From positions 1 to 64,000 of the forward strand of contig JAZRPG010000041.1 of the NCBI GenBank assembly GCA_045649105.1: a stretch of DNA of 64,000 nt, given 5' to 3'. Source of the stretch: JAZRPG01 sp045649105. Its GTDB lineage: Bacteria > Bacillota > Clostridia > Oscillospirales > JAAYXM01. The translations under genes were made by a program, and so were the position numbers. Below, one piece after another: positions 15,159 through 24,155 of the stretch (position 1 is the first letter of the stretch; each line of letters opens with the position of its first letter). The notes under the pieces were generated by a model that was not told the DNA's origin, did not search any database, and worked only from the letters and a program-made list of their open reading frames with translations.

Positions 15159-17047
15159 CAGCGTCTGTTCCCCTTTTTCCGCCCATTGCCTGCGCGCTTT
15201 TTCTCAAAAGGCCTTGCGGCATAGTAGCTTTTTTCACGCTCGCTCTTTTTCTCGCGTTCAGGACGCACAAGGCACCTCTTTGCGTTGCCGATTAAATCCT
15301 CCCGGTGCGCCTTTTTAAGCGTCTCAATTACAACCGCTCTTAATTCCGGCTTGCGCCACTGAAGAAGGGCGCGCTGCATAGCCTTCTCCTGAGCCGTTTT
15401 CGGAACATATACGCTCTTCATGCTGACAGGATCAATCCCCGTATAATACATACAGGTCGATACCGTCCCCGGAGTCGGATAAAAATCCTGTACCTGCTCA
15501 GGCATGTGCCCGATACTGTTTAAATATTCCGCAAGCTTCACTGCATCCTCAAGCGTACAGCCAGGGTGTGATGAGATTAGGTACGGAACCAGATACTGCT
15601 CTTTTCCGCATGCAGCACACAAATCAAAATACTTTTTATAAAACCGACGGTACGTATCAAAACTTGGTTTCCCCATAAGCCTCAATACATTATCACACGA
15701 ATGCTCAGGTGCAACCTTGAGCTGTCCGCTGACATGGTATTTCACAAGCTCTCTGAAAAACTCATCAGACTTATCCGCAAGCACATAGTCAAATCTTATT
15801 CCCGAGCGTATAAATACACGCTTTATCTTAGGCAATGCACGCAGTTTTCTCAAAAGCGAAAGATAATCGCTATGGTCTGCATCAAGATTTTTACACGGGC
15901 GAGGAGCAAGGCATCCGCCTTTACACATACCGCGCTCAAGCTGCTCTTTACATGATGTATGACGGAAATTCGCCGTCGGCCCGCCCACATCATGGATATA
16001 TCCCTTAAAATCGGGAAGCTCAGCAAGCGCTTTAGCCTCATTTATAACAGACTCGTGGCTCCTTACGCTTATCATGCGCCCCTGGTGAAATGCAAGCGAA
16101 CAAAAGTTACACCCGCCAAAACAGCCGCGGTTGTGTATTATTGAAAACTTCACTTCTTCTATTGCCTTAACTCCGCCGAGCGCCTCATAAGACGGATGAT
16201 AATTCCGCATATACGGAAGCTCGTACACATGGTCAAACCTCTCTGTTGTTATCGGCGGCTGCGGAGGCGTCTGGACTATATACTCCGCACCGTGCTTCTG
16301 GGCAAGTGCACGGCCGCGCACCGCGTCCTGCTCCTCCTGCTGGACTTTTGCTGCGAGTGCGTATTTTCTCTTATCCGACGAGACCTCTTCATATGACGGA
16401 ACCTCTAAATACGGGTATATACAGTCATCAAGCGTTTTTGACCTGTAAACAGTGCCTTTTATGTTTCTGATTTGTGATATGTCCGCTCCGCCTGCCAACG
16501 AATCTGCAAGCTGTACAACCGTATCCTCGCCCATACCGTACATCAAAAGGTCGGCACCCGAGTCGAGCAATACAGAGCGTTTAACCTCATCATCCCAATA
16601 ATCATAGTGTGCAAATCGGCGGAGCGATGCTTCAAGCCCGCCTATTGCAACAGGCAAGTCAGGAAAAGCTTCTTTAATCCGCTTTGCATATACCGTCACC
16701 GCCCTGTCGGGACGCTTTCCCAAAACGCCGCCCGGTGTATAGCTGTCACAGCGGCGACGGCGCTTTGCAGATGTATAATGTGCGACCATCGAATCTATAT
16801 TTCCTGCGGTGACAAGTGCGGCAAGACGCGGTTTTCCAAGCTTCCGAAAAGCATCCGCGCTTTTCCAGTCAGGCTGGGAAAGAACTGCAACGCGATATCC
16901 CTCATCCTCAAGCACACGCGTTATGACAGCAAAGCCAAAACTCGGATGATCCACATATGCATCCCCCGTCACGCACAGAAAATCATAGTAGTCCCACCCG
17001 CGCTTTTCCATATCCGCTTTTGTCATAGGTAGAAAATCTTTTTGCAT
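15158..17047 (-). CDS. YgiQ-family radical SAM protein
   Basis: A 629-residue radical SAM protein. The cluster cysteines are C309, C313 and C316 in 'NRGCFGGCNFCSLAFHQGR'. Other family features are the start region 'FLPMTKADMEKRGWDYYDFL', 'VAIGGLEASLRRFAHYDYWD' and 'DFYPTPGTVSTCMYYTG'. YgiQ (UPF0313) proteins occur widely but their reaction is unknown. The basic tail from about residue 600 is low in complexity. It overlaps ruvC by one base. Confidence 0.9.
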   Translation of the reverse strand: MQKDFLPMTKADMEKRGWDYYDFLCVTGDAYVDHPSFGFAVITRVLEDEGYRVAVLSQPDWKSADAFRKLGKPRLAALVTAGNIDSMVAHYTSAKRRRRCDSYTPGGVLGKRPDRAVTVYAKRIKEAFPDLPVAIGGLEASLRRFAHYDYWDDEVKRSVLLDSGADLLMYGMGEDTVVQLADSLAGGADISQIRNIKGTVYRSKTLDDCIYPYLEVPSYEEVSSDKRKYALAAKVQQEEQDAVRGRALAQKHGAEYIVQTPPQPPITTERFDHVYELPYMRNYHPSYEALGGVKAIEEVKFSIIHNRGCFGGCNFCSLAFHQGRMISVRSHESVINEAKALAELPDFKGYIHDVGGPTANFRHTSCKEQLERGMCKGGCLAPRPCKNLDADHSDYLSLLRKLRALPKIKRVFIRSGIRFDYVLADKSDEFFRELVKYHVSGQLKVAPEHSCDNVLRLMGKPSFDTYRRFYKKYFDLCAACGKEQYLVPYLISSHPGCTLEDAVKLAEYLNSIGHMPEQVQDFYPTPGTVSTCMYYTGIDPVSMKSVYVPKTAQEKAMQRALLQWRKPELRAVVIETLKKAHREDLIGNAKRCLVRPEREKKSEREKSYYAARPFEKKRAGNGRKKGNRR

Positions 17048-17057
17048 ATCTGTAATT

Positions 17058-19463
17058 CTACAAGTCCTCTCTGCGCATCTTTATTTCCTGCCACTGTTCA
17101 CGCGTTATAAGAATCTTTCTTGGCTTTGAGCCTTCAAATTCTCCTACGATTCCGCGTTCCTCCATCTGGTCAATAATCCGTGCAGCACGCGAGTATCCGA
17201 GCTTTAATCTTCTCTGAAGCATTGATGTCGATGCCTGTCCCGATTCGAGAACCACATCCACTGCGGCATCGAGCATTTCGTCGGCATCGCTGTCTCCGAC
17301 CTCTGCGCCTGCCGCCATGCCCTCACTCTTCTCTACATGCTTCTCTATCTGCTCCATTATCTCCTCGGAGTATTCTGCCGTACTGCTCTTCTTGACATGA
17401 TTTACGACTGCCTCAACCTCATCAGAAGAAATGAAGCAACCCTGAACGCGTGTAGGCTTCGCTACCCCCATCGGCTCGTACAGCATGTCCCCCCTGCCTA
17501 TAAGCTTCTCGGCACCCATACTTCCGAGTATTATGTTTGACTCAATTTTGGATGCGACGGCAAATGCAATTCTTGACGGTATGTTTGATTTTATAACACC
17601 CGTAATAACATCAACCGACGGACGCTGGGTGGCTATTATAAGGTGCATACCCGCAGCACGCGCCATTTGGCTCAGGCGCATTATGGAGTCCTCAACATCC
17701 TTACGGGCAACCACCATAAGATCGGAAAGCTCGTCTATAACTATAACAATCTGCGGAAGAGGCTCCGCATCACCTGTTCGCGCGACCGCCTTGTTATATG
17801 ATTTCATATCACGCACATTGCGCTCTGAAAACAGCTTATATCTCCGCATCATCTCCACAACGCCCCATTGGAGCGCGCCGGCGGCCTTTTTCGGGTCCGT
17901 AACGACAGGGACAAGAAGATGCGGTATTCCGTTATACACACCAAGCTCAACCATCTTCGGGTCAATCATTATAAGCCTGACCTGCTCAGGTGTCGCCTTA
18001 TACAAAATACTTACTATAATCGAGTTTATGCATACAGACTTTCCCGAACCTGTTGTACCTGCGATAAGCATATGCGGAAGCTTTGATATATCACACACCA
18101 TGCAATTTCCCGATATATCTTTGCCGAGTGCGAATGCAACATTGCTTTCGTTCTTTGTAAACTCATCTGATGTGATTACCTCAGATATATTTACTACCTG
18201 TACAGACTTGTTAGGAACCTCAATTCCTATAAGTGATTTGTTCGGTATCGGCGCAATGAAAACTCCGCTTGCGCCGAGAGCAAGCGCTATATCATCAGAA
18301 AGCGCTGTAAGTTTTGAAAGCTTTACACCTGCATCAAGCTGAATCTCGTATCGGGTAACTGACGGACCGCGCACTATATTGACAACGCGGGTATCGATGC
18401 CGAAGCTCTTTATCGTTTCGCCGAGCTTTATTCCGACGGTTTTAAGCTCATCTGAAGATGACGACTTAGACTCTGCTTTAGGTGCGTTCAGAAGCGACAT
18501 GGGCGGATATGCATACATGGTTTTATTCTCAAGCTCTTTTTCATCAGGAATTACAAAGCCCTCACCGGGAGCAGGCTCTTTTTCACTTTCGTTTCCGTTT
18601 TCGCTCTCCTCTATTGCGCGGAGCAAATCTTCACTGAAATTGTCCTCATTTATATGAACAACCTCTTCAGGTGCCAATACTTCAGCAGGTGTTTTTACAG
18701 AAGTTGCCGCAAGACGGAAGCCCTTTTTCTCATTTTCTTCAGGCTCTTCCTCTTTTATATCATCAAGAGGAATGTCTATAACGGGGCGACGCCTTTTCGG
18801 AAGCTTAATCTCAGGGGCCTTTTGGAGCTCTTCCTCCTCGTAATACTCTTCTTCGTATTCCACTTCATGACGCATACCTGCAAAAAATGCGCGCAGGGCA
18901 TCATAAGCGTTTATAACTGTTAAATTGAACGCGTTGAGAACGACAAAAACAGTAAACATAATGAACAAAATCGTCGTTGCTATTCTGCTTATGCCCTGTA
19001 TAAGAAGCGCAACAGGATACCCGGCGAGAATACCGCCGCCACGAAGCGTTTCTCCCGACATAACAATTGCGTCAAACGAAAGCTCGTCCGTTCCGACAAG
19101 CGCATGCGACAGGGCTCCTATAGCATATGGGATAAGGAGCGCGCATATAACACGCCACTTAATGGGCCGGCCTCTGCTTATTATAAGAAGTCCTCCTGCA
19201 AGCAGGAAAGAAAACGGCATTGCAAAGAAGCCGGTGCCTATCGTCCAACAGGACACCTCTCCGATAAATTCAACAAAAACCGCATCAACACGGAACATTG
19301 CAAGAAATATGAGCAGGGCCAGGAAAAACATCAAGAAGGCCCAGCGCTGATTTATCTGTGCTCGCCTTTTCTGTGTTATGCGCTTTATCTCACTGCTGCT
19401 TTTTTTTCTTGGAGCAGTAGCCCTTTTTGCTGCTGTTACGCGTTTTTTCTTTTTTTGTGCCAT
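17058..19463 (-). CDS. ftsK: DNA translocase FtsK/SpoIIIE
   Basis: This 801-residue protein pumps chromosomal DNA across the division or sporulation septum. A Lys-rich N-terminus is followed by four to five membrane segments (about 35-190), an acidic linker, the alpha/beta motor with Walker A 'IAGTTGSGKS' and Walker B 'IVIVIDELSDLM', and a C-terminal gamma winged helix ('LGYSRAARIIDQMEERGIVG') that reads DNA polarity sequences. The ATG at 19463 with GAGGTG upstream starts the protein; a 50-codon extension is rejected. A TATAAT near 19500 on the minus strand may be its -10, but no good -35 is seen. Confidence 0.95.
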   Translation of the reverse strand: MAQKKKKRVTAAKRATAPRKKSSSEIKRITQKRRAQINQRWAFLMFFLALLIFLAMFRVDAVFVEFIGEVSCWTIGTGFFAMPFSFLLAGGLLIISRGRPIKWRVICALLIPYAIGALSHALVGTDELSFDAIVMSGETLRGGGILAGYPVALLIQGISRIATTILFIMFTVFVVLNAFNLTVINAYDALRAFFAGMRHEVEYEEEYYEEEELQKAPEIKLPKRRRPVIDIPLDDIKEEEPEENEKKGFRLAATSVKTPAEVLAPEEVVHINEDNFSEDLLRAIEESENGNESEKEPAPGEGFVIPDEKELENKTMYAYPPMSLLNAPKAESKSSSSDELKTVGIKLGETIKSFGIDTRVVNIVRGPSVTRYEIQLDAGVKLSKLTALSDDIALALGASGVFIAPIPNKSLIGIEVPNKSVQVVNISEVITSDEFTKNESNVAFALGKDISGNCMVCDISKLPHMLIAGTTGSGKSVCINSIIVSILYKATPEQVRLIMIDPKMVELGVYNGIPHLLVPVVTDPKKAAGALQWGVVEMMRRYKLFSERNVRDMKSYNKAVARTGDAEPLPQIVIVIDELSDLMVVARKDVEDSIMRLSQMARAAGMHLIIATQRPSVDVITGVIKSNIPSRIAFAVASKIESNIILGSMGAEKLIGRGDMLYEPMGVAKPTRVQGCFISSDEVEAVVNHVKKSSTAEYSEEIMEQIEKHVEKSEGMAAGAEVGDSDADEMLDAAVDVVLESGQASTSMLQRRLKLGYSRAARIIDQMEERGIVGEFEGSKPRKILITREQWQEIKMRREDL

Positions 19464-19548
19464 AGTACTTAACACCTCAAAAAAAATATGTACCAACTTA
19501 ATTATACAGTATATCACAAACTGCAGAGAATTTCCAGTTTTTAATTGC

Positions 19549-19588
19549 AAAAAAACAGCTCTTTTAATTGAAAAAGAGCTGTTTTTTA
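19549..19588 (-). terminator. Intrinsic terminator after the M20 peptidase gene
   Basis: AAAACAGCTCTTTT and AAAAGAGCTGTTTT form a 14-base-pair stem with flanking T-runs. It lies downstream of the gene ending at 19645 and upstream of ftsK, separating the two units. Confidence 0.8.
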
Positions 19589-19644
19589 ATTTGCCTGTGT
19601 TTTTATAATCCAAAAACAGTAAATAAAGCGCCTGTATGTTTTAA

Positions 19645-20976
19645 TTAATCTGCTTTTACCTTTGCAAAGCCATCATTGTATTCTATTCTGTCGCCTGAGG
19701 AGTTTATACTGTCGACATATGCAAAATACTCTTCCTTCGAGTCAAATTGCGGCTCAAATGCCGCTATAATCTCATTTGCGCGTTTTGCATTATTCTGAAG
19801 CAGAATCAAAAGCATTGCAAGCTGCAGCTTTGCAGACTTGACACAGGCTCTTTCAGGATCTTCTATATAATAGCTGTCGCCGTGCTGTATACCTGTTTCA
19901 CCGCCGGCATAAGGATGCACGACCGGCATAAGGCCGCAAAGCTCACCCATATCCGTACTTCCCGAGAGCGTAGTATGATCGATAAAGAACTTTTCCTCAG
20001 GGATTATGGCATCTGCCGCTTCTTTTGCAAGCTCCACCATATCCTGACAGTTTATAAGCGGTGCATATCCCGGAGTGTCAATTATCTCGATATTCGTATC
20101 CATTGAAAGAGCCGCACCGCAAAGCGCCCTGTTAATCTTCCTGTTTGCATTTTTTATCGCTTCAAATGTTTTGCCGCGCACAAAGCTCTCCAGCGTTACG
20201 AGCTCAGGGATAGCACTCGGAACCTCGCCGCCGTGAGTTATAATCGGGTGGAACCTTATGATATCCTTTTCGGCAAATGTCTCCCTTATTGCATTTGCCG
20301 CTGACATACCCTGTGTCGCAGCGTATATTGCATTCTTCCCTTCCCACGGAGCTATGCCCGCATGAGCCGATACGCCCTTATAATGCGCAGTCTTTGCGAT
20401 ACAACCGACCGAACCGTCATTTGCATAGAAATCCTTTGCGGTATGGACCATGAATGCCATATCCACGCCATCAAAATAGCCGCGGTATAAAAACTCACTC
20501 TTTCCGCCAAAGTATTTTATTACCCCCTTGCTTCTAAGCTCCGTACGGAAGGCTATTTCAATTAACTCCTCCGCAGGAACTGCGCAAAGACGAATCTTTC
20601 CGCAAAGCTTATCGCATATCTGTGGCTCCTTAAGCGCCGCCGCAACTCCCAGAAGCGCTGCGCACTGTGCATGGTGACCGCAAGCATGAACGCAGCCTGT
20701 TTCAGGGTCTGCATCCTTATGATTCGGGCAAATCAAAGAGTCAAGCTCACCCAATATAAGTATCTGAGGCCCGGGACGACCGGTATCCAAAACCGTGTAA
20801 AAACCCGGAATATCTCCGGCACAGACCACATCATAGCCAAGCTCTTCAAACTTTTCCTTCATATATTTTGAAGTTTTAACTTCTTTATAACCGGACTCGG
20901 GATTTTTCCAGATATATTGCTCTGCATCCAATATCAAATTACGGTGCTTTTCAACCGCACTTGCTATATCCTTCAT
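19645..20976 (-). CDS. M20D-family amidohydrolase/aminoacylase
   Basis: A 443-residue metallo-hydrolase of the M20 family, subgroup with N-acyl amino acid and p-aminobenzoyl-glutamate hydrolases. The metal-site motif 'GCVHACGHHAQ' (Cys95, His97, His101 region), 'VPAEE', the dimerisation-domain 'KGVSAHAGIAPWEGKNA' and 'STDMGELCGLMPVVHPYAG' are visible. The substrate cannot be told from sequence. It sits alone between a terminator and yabR, breaking the usual ftsK neighbourhood. Confidence 0.8.
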   Translation of the reverse strand: MKDIASAVEKHRNLILDAEQYIWKNPESGYKEVKTSKYMKEKFEELGYDVVCAGDIPGFYTVLDTGRPGPQILILGELDSLICPNHKDADPETGCVHACGHHAQCAALLGVAAALKEPQICDKLCGKIRLCAVPAEELIEIAFRTELRSKGVIKYFGGKSEFLYRGYFDGVDMAFMVHTAKDFYANDGSVGCIAKTAHYKGVSAHAGIAPWEGKNAIYAATQGMSAANAIRETFAEKDIIRFHPIITHGGEVPSAIPELVTLESFVRGKTFEAIKNANRKINRALCGAALSMDTNIEIIDTPGYAPLINCQDMVELAKEAADAIIPEEKFFIDHTTLSGSTDMGELCGLMPVVHPYAGGETGIQHGDSYYIEDPERACVKSAKLQLAMLLILLQNNAKRANEIIAAFEPQFDSKEEYFAYVDSINSSGDRIEYNDGFAKVKAD

Positions 20977-21009
20977 TTTGCGTACTCCTTAGTTTCTTAA
21001 AATCTGCAA

Positions 21010-21432
21010 CTACCTGCGTCCCCGCCTCGAATTTCCCTGACGCCTGTCGGAATACTGCTTGAGGCTGGATATTTTGCTGTCACTGTCCTGCATAAACTGT
21101 CTGAGTTTGTCCTCAAAGCTGAGCTCTGCAGGTTCACGCTGCGCAGGTTTCTTTTGCGCATAGCCGCCCTGTCCTGCTGACGGTGCAGCCGACGGGCGCG
21201 GTAAAGCCTTGCGTATAGACAGGCTTATCCTGCCATTTTCGTCTATACCGATTATCTTCACCTTTACATCCTGTCCGCTTTGCAGGTGGTCATTTATGTC
21301 ATTGACATATGAATGGGATACTTCCGAAATATGTACCATTCCGCTTTTTCCCTCTCCCAGCTCTACAAATGCGCCGTATTTAGTTATTGATGTGACCTTT
21401 CCGCTGCAAATTGTTCCTACCTCGAGTGCCAT
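21010..21432 (-). CDS. yabR: S1-domain RNA-binding protein (YabR-like)
   Basis: A 140-residue protein with one S1 RNA-binding domain (about 1-72: 'GTICSGKVTSITKYGAFVEL', 'GMVHISEVSHSYVNDI', 'RISLSIRKA') and a basic, low-complexity tail ending 'RRQGNSRRGRR'. It follows divIC in the same order as in Bacillus (yabP-yabQ-divIC-yabR), which supports the name. The role is thought to be ribosome-linked but is unproven. Confidence 0.82.
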   Translation of the reverse strand: MALEVGTICSGKVTSITKYGAFVELGEGKSGMVHISEVSHSYVNDINDHLQSGQDVKVKIIGIDENGRISLSIRKALPRPSAAPSAGQGGYAQKKPAQREPAELSFEDKLRQFMQDSDSKISSLKQYSDRRQGNSRRGRR

Positions 21433-21471
21433 GCTCTCTCCTGCGCCCTCCTTTGTATTTTTGATGTTTCT

Positions 21472-21762
21472 TCAGCTTCCTGAAACATCCACGAAAACGC
21501 GCTCATTCGGAGCCGCGTATCCTTGCTTTTGAGCTTCTTCTGTCATATATTCATCATCAATCTCGTCACTCAGCGCCTGCTCAAGCTGCGCTTTCTTCAT
21601 CGATTCTGTGGCAATAAGCTCATCAAGCTTACGGGTATCGCTCTCCGTGTTATTAACCTTTATTTGTATTGATATGAGCGTAATGGCTGTATACACAACA
21701 AAAGCCGCAAGAATGAGCCTCGGAAATATTCCTTTTTTCTTCTTTTTTCTTCTCGCTGCCAT
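21472..21762 (-). CDS. divIC: Septum formation initiator DivIC/FtsB
   Basis: This 96-residue protein has a Lys/Arg-rich cytosolic start, one membrane segment ('LILAAFVVYTAITLISI', about 16-32), and an extracytoplasmic coiled coil ('ESDTRKLDELIATESMKKAQ'). That is the layout of DivIC/FtsB, which joins FtsL and DivIB in the divisome. It lies 5 bases after yabQ. The C-terminal 'YGYAAPNERVF'-like segment found in the family is seen here as 'QGYAAPNERVFVDV'. Confidence 0.85.
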   Translation of the reverse strand: MAARRKKKKKGIFPRLILAAFVVYTAITLISIQIKVNNTESDTRKLDELIATESMKKAQLEQALSDEIDDEYMTEEAQKQGYAAPNERVFVDVSGS

Positions 21763-21767
21763 TCGCC

Positions 21768-22247
21768 CTACACCTCTTTCGTTTTTTTCTTTTGTTTTTT
21801 ATCTCCGGCCAAGCGCCTTTTACGACGCAAACTCCTTACTTTACGGCACAGTTTCTGCTCGCTCTTTTTTGCTGTGCGCCAGACGCCCCGCAAAATCAGA
21901 TATATCGGCCTTGTCAAAAGTGACAATATTCTCCTCGAAGCAACAACAACCGCTCGCATAACTTTGTAGATTATTTCGCTGAGCGCGGCAATATATACAA
22001 ATCCGCCCGAAAACACACCCAGAAGCACATACCAACGCATTCTTCCGCCCGAAACCGTCATGGTAAATGCAAGCAGCGCTATTATTGCCGCAAACCAGAA
22101 CAGGCTGTCTAAAGCTGCGGTTATTGCATGGCTTTTGGGAATATATGAGCGCAACACGCGCATCACATCAAACAAAACGCCGAGACCGACGCCGAGCAGA
22201 CCTGCATATAAAAATTCAAGTGTCTGCACAGATACGGAATTAATCAC
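21768..22247 (-). CDS. yabQ: Spore cortex biosynthesis protein YabQ
   Basis: A 159-residue membrane protein with an N-terminal periplasmic-facing start ('SVSVQTLEFLYAGLLGVGLG'), about four or five membrane spans to residue 110, and a strongly basic cytosolic tail. This matches YabQ, which Bacillus needs for spore cortex formation. It lies between yabP and divIC. The tail ('RRKRRLAGDKKQKKKTKEV') is longer in Lys/Arg than usual but not unprecedented. Confidence 0.85.
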   Translation of the reverse strand: MINSVSVQTLEFLYAGLLGVGLGVLFDVMRVLRSYIPKSHAITAALDSLFWFAAIIALLAFTMTVSGGRMRWYVLLGVFSGGFVYIAALSEIIYKVMRAVVVASRRILSLLTRPIYLILRGVWRTAKKSEQKLCRKVRSLRRKRRLAGDKKQKKKTKEV

Positions 22248-22259
22248 AGCGCACCGCCA

Positions 22260-22544
22260 TTACTTAAACAAACGAGACCAGAAGCTTCCGCTCTGAATCT
22301 CATCGCTGTATTGTATTCCGTCAATTGTGCCTTCTACGGCAAGTTCGCCCGTCTCAAGGCTTAAGCGCTCAATATGTAGTCCCGAGCCGTGTATTACAAG
22401 CATTCCGCGGCTTGTGTAGAGAACGACCGTCGTATCATCAAAATTCTCAACATCTTCAACGCCGGACACACTCATTCTGGCTCGGCCTTCTATAATTACA
22501 TTGTGCGGAGCATCCTGTATTCTGCCCTTATCTTCAAACTGCAT
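22260..22544 (-). CDS. yabP: Sporulation protein YabP
   Basis: This 94-residue soluble protein has the YabP/YqfC pattern: 'PHNVIIEGRARMSVSGVEDV' followed by 'DDTTVVLYTSRGMLVIHGSG'. YabP and YqfC proteins are made in the mother cell and take part in cortex assembly. The ATG has an AGGAGGTG site. It opens the yabPQ-divIC-yabR run. I looked for a sigma-E promoter in the 150-base gap upstream and found no convincing match. Confidence 0.88.
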   Translation of the reverse strand: MQFEDKGRIQDAPHNVIIEGRARMSVSGVEDVENFDDTTVVLYTSRGMLVIHGSGLHIERLSLETGELAVEGTIDGIQYSDEIQSGSFWSRLFK

Positions 22545-22694
22545 GAGGCCACCTCCTATAATCTTGATAAAGTATATTAGGTGCCCCTGCTGTTTATTCT
22601 CAAAGTTTAGTATTATTACTTTCCGAAATCAGGTTTGAATCTTCCTTTTTCTCTGTAAAGTCAAACTGCTTAACGGTAAGGTGTGCATAAAAAA

Positions 22695-22937
22695 TCAGCG
22701 CACCTCTTCATACATGGTGTGCGCCGTTTCCTTGTTCATATGTTCTGAAACGGCAAGAACACGAACCTTTACTGTCCGTGTACCAAAAGAGATTTCAATA
22801 ACATCGGAAACCTTGACATCATATGATGCCTTTACCGGTTTCCCGTTTACTGAAATCCTGCCGTTGTCACAAGCTTCGTTTGCAACTGTTCTTCTTTTTA
22901 TTAATCTTGATACTTTAAGATACTTATCAATCCGCAT
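22695..22937 (-). CDS. rqcP: S4-domain protein RqcP (YabO/HslR-like)
   Basis: An 80-residue S4 RNA-binding protein ('MRIDKYLKVSRLIKRRTVAN', 'RISVNGKPVKASYDVKVSDV'). The Bacillus homologue RqcP works with RqcH in alanine tailing of stalled chains on the 50S subunit. The length and its place between hup and yabP match the Bacillus order. HslR is the proteobacterial relative. Confidence 0.88.
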   Translation of the reverse strand: MRIDKYLKVSRLIKRRTVANEACDNGRISVNGKPVKASYDVKVSDVIEISFGTRTVKVRVLAVSEHMNKETAHTMYEEVR

Positions 22938-22965
22938 AGATTTTTCCTTGAAAGCTTAAAAAGTG

Positions 22966-23008
22966 GACCGCTTCGGGGCGAAGTATATTCTCCGCCCCGA
23001 TATAGGTC
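22966..23008 (-). terminator. Probable terminator after hup
   Basis: On the minus strand CGGGGCG and CGCCCCG pair around a 12-base loop, inside an outer GACC/GGTC pairing. CACTTTTT follows three bases later. The T-run is not immediate, so part of the transcription may continue into rqcP. Confidence 0.5.
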
Positions 23009-23013
23009 AAAAA

Positions 23014-23289
23014 TTACTTCGCGACAGAATCCTTAAGAGCCTTACCGGCCTTAAATACCGGGTTCTTAGATGCAGGAATTGTTATTGTCTCCTTAGTGCG
23101 CGGGTTTCTGCCCTGTCTTGCAGCACGTGTCTTTACTTCGAAAGCGCCAAAGCCAACGAGCTGAACCTTATCACCGCTTTTAAGAGCCTCTGTGATAGCG
23201 TCAACTGTAGCATTGATAACCTTCTCTGCATCCTTCTTAGAGAAGCCTGCCTTCTCTGCGACTGCGTTTACCAACTCTGTCTTGTTCAT
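23014..23289 (-). CDS. hup: DNA-binding protein HU
   Basis: HU (91 residues) is the histone-like dimer that bends and compacts DNA. The sequence 'MNKTELVNAVAEKAGFSKKD' and the arm 'RAARQGRNPRTKETITIPAS', with the intercalating proline at its tip, are diagnostic. A TAGGAGGC site precedes the ATG. It follows mazG by 80 bases. Confidence 0.97.
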   Translation of the reverse strand: MNKTELVNAVAEKAGFSKKDAEKVINATVDAITEALKSGDKVQLVGFGAFEVKTRAARQGRNPRTKETITIPASKNPVFKAGKALKDSVAK

Positions 23290-23369
23290 CTGTTTTGCCT
23301 CCTATTTTTTCTTTGTTTTATCTAAAAGGCGCGAATTACTCCCCAACCCTTTTAGCCATATTAATTTTG

Positions 23370-24110
23370 CTAAAGCCTGTCCGCATTCTGACGGAGCAGA
23401 TTCTCAAGCGGATCCCCCGACTTTTCAGCTTCTTTTTCAAGAATCCCGAACTCAGAAATAAAGCGTTCGCATCTTTCATACAGTGCCTGTTCAGGATTAA
23501 CATCAAGCATTCTTGCTATTTTAAGAATATCGAAAAGGACATCTCCCATGTCAATACCGTTACCTGCATGAAGCTTATCCGTGATTTTATCAACCAATGT
23601 CTCAAGGCTTTCCTGCGGAACGCCGGCTTTTTTCGCCTTGCCGTGAAGCTTGTCCGCACGCATGAGCGACGGAAGGCTGCGCGCCACGGAATCCATCGCG
23701 GAATAATGCGTCCCCTGCTTTTTCTCACGCCTCTTTATATCGTCCCAGTTTTTTAAGACCTCCGCGGAATCCTTAACCGTGCAATCTCCAAAAACATGCG
23801 GGTGACGAAGGATAAACTTTTTGCAGACACCGTCTGCAACATCATCTATGTCAAACCGTCCCGCGTCGCGTTCTATCTCAGAATGAAATACAACCTGCGC
23901 AAGAACATCCCCGAGCTCCTCACAAAGAAGAACGGGGTCTTTGTTGTCAATAGCCTCGCACGCTTCGTAAGTTTCCTCAATGAAATTCATCCTGATGCTT
24001 TCGTGCGTTTGCTCTCTGTCCCAGGGGCAACCTTCATCCGACCTTAAAATTCGCATTATCTCAATAAGGTCTGATATTCCGTATTTCTCTTTTTTTAAAA
24101 AATTTACCAT
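23370..24110 (-). CDS. mazG: Nucleoside triphosphate pyrophosphohydrolase MazG
   Basis: A 246-residue tandem-MazG protein that hydrolyses NTPs to NMP and pyrophosphate and cleans damaged nucleotides. The metal-binding pattern is seen in 'EETYEACEAIDNKDPVLLCE' with 'ELGDVLAQVVFH', and the linker 'FILRHPHVFGD' is typical. In Bacillus the equivalent YabN has an extra N-terminal methylase-like domain, absent here. It opens the mazG-hup-rqcP-yabPQ block. Confidence 0.93.
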   Translation of the reverse strand: MVNFLKKEKYGISDLIEIMRILRSDEGCPWDREQTHESIRMNFIEETYEACEAIDNKDPVLLCEELGDVLAQVVFHSEIERDAGRFDIDDVADGVCKKFILRHPHVFGDCTVKDSAEVLKNWDDIKRREKKQGTHYSAMDSVARSLPSLMRADKLHGKAKKAGVPQESLETLVDKITDKLHAGNGIDMGDVLFDILKIARMLDVNPEQALYERCERFISEFGILEKEAEKSGDPLENLLRQNADRL

Positions 24111-24155
24111 ATTTATTGCTCTCCTGCAAGTATTTTTTTATAATACTTAAATTTT

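Noticed and set aside
17485..18342. 285-codon open frame opposite ftsK
   Set aside because: It is antisense to a well-conserved gene, has no ribosome binding site or family features, and reflects codon bias of the other strand.
22545..22694. Sigma-E promoter for yabP
   Set aside because: Only loose matches (GAATA and TATACTTT) with uncertain spacing were found.
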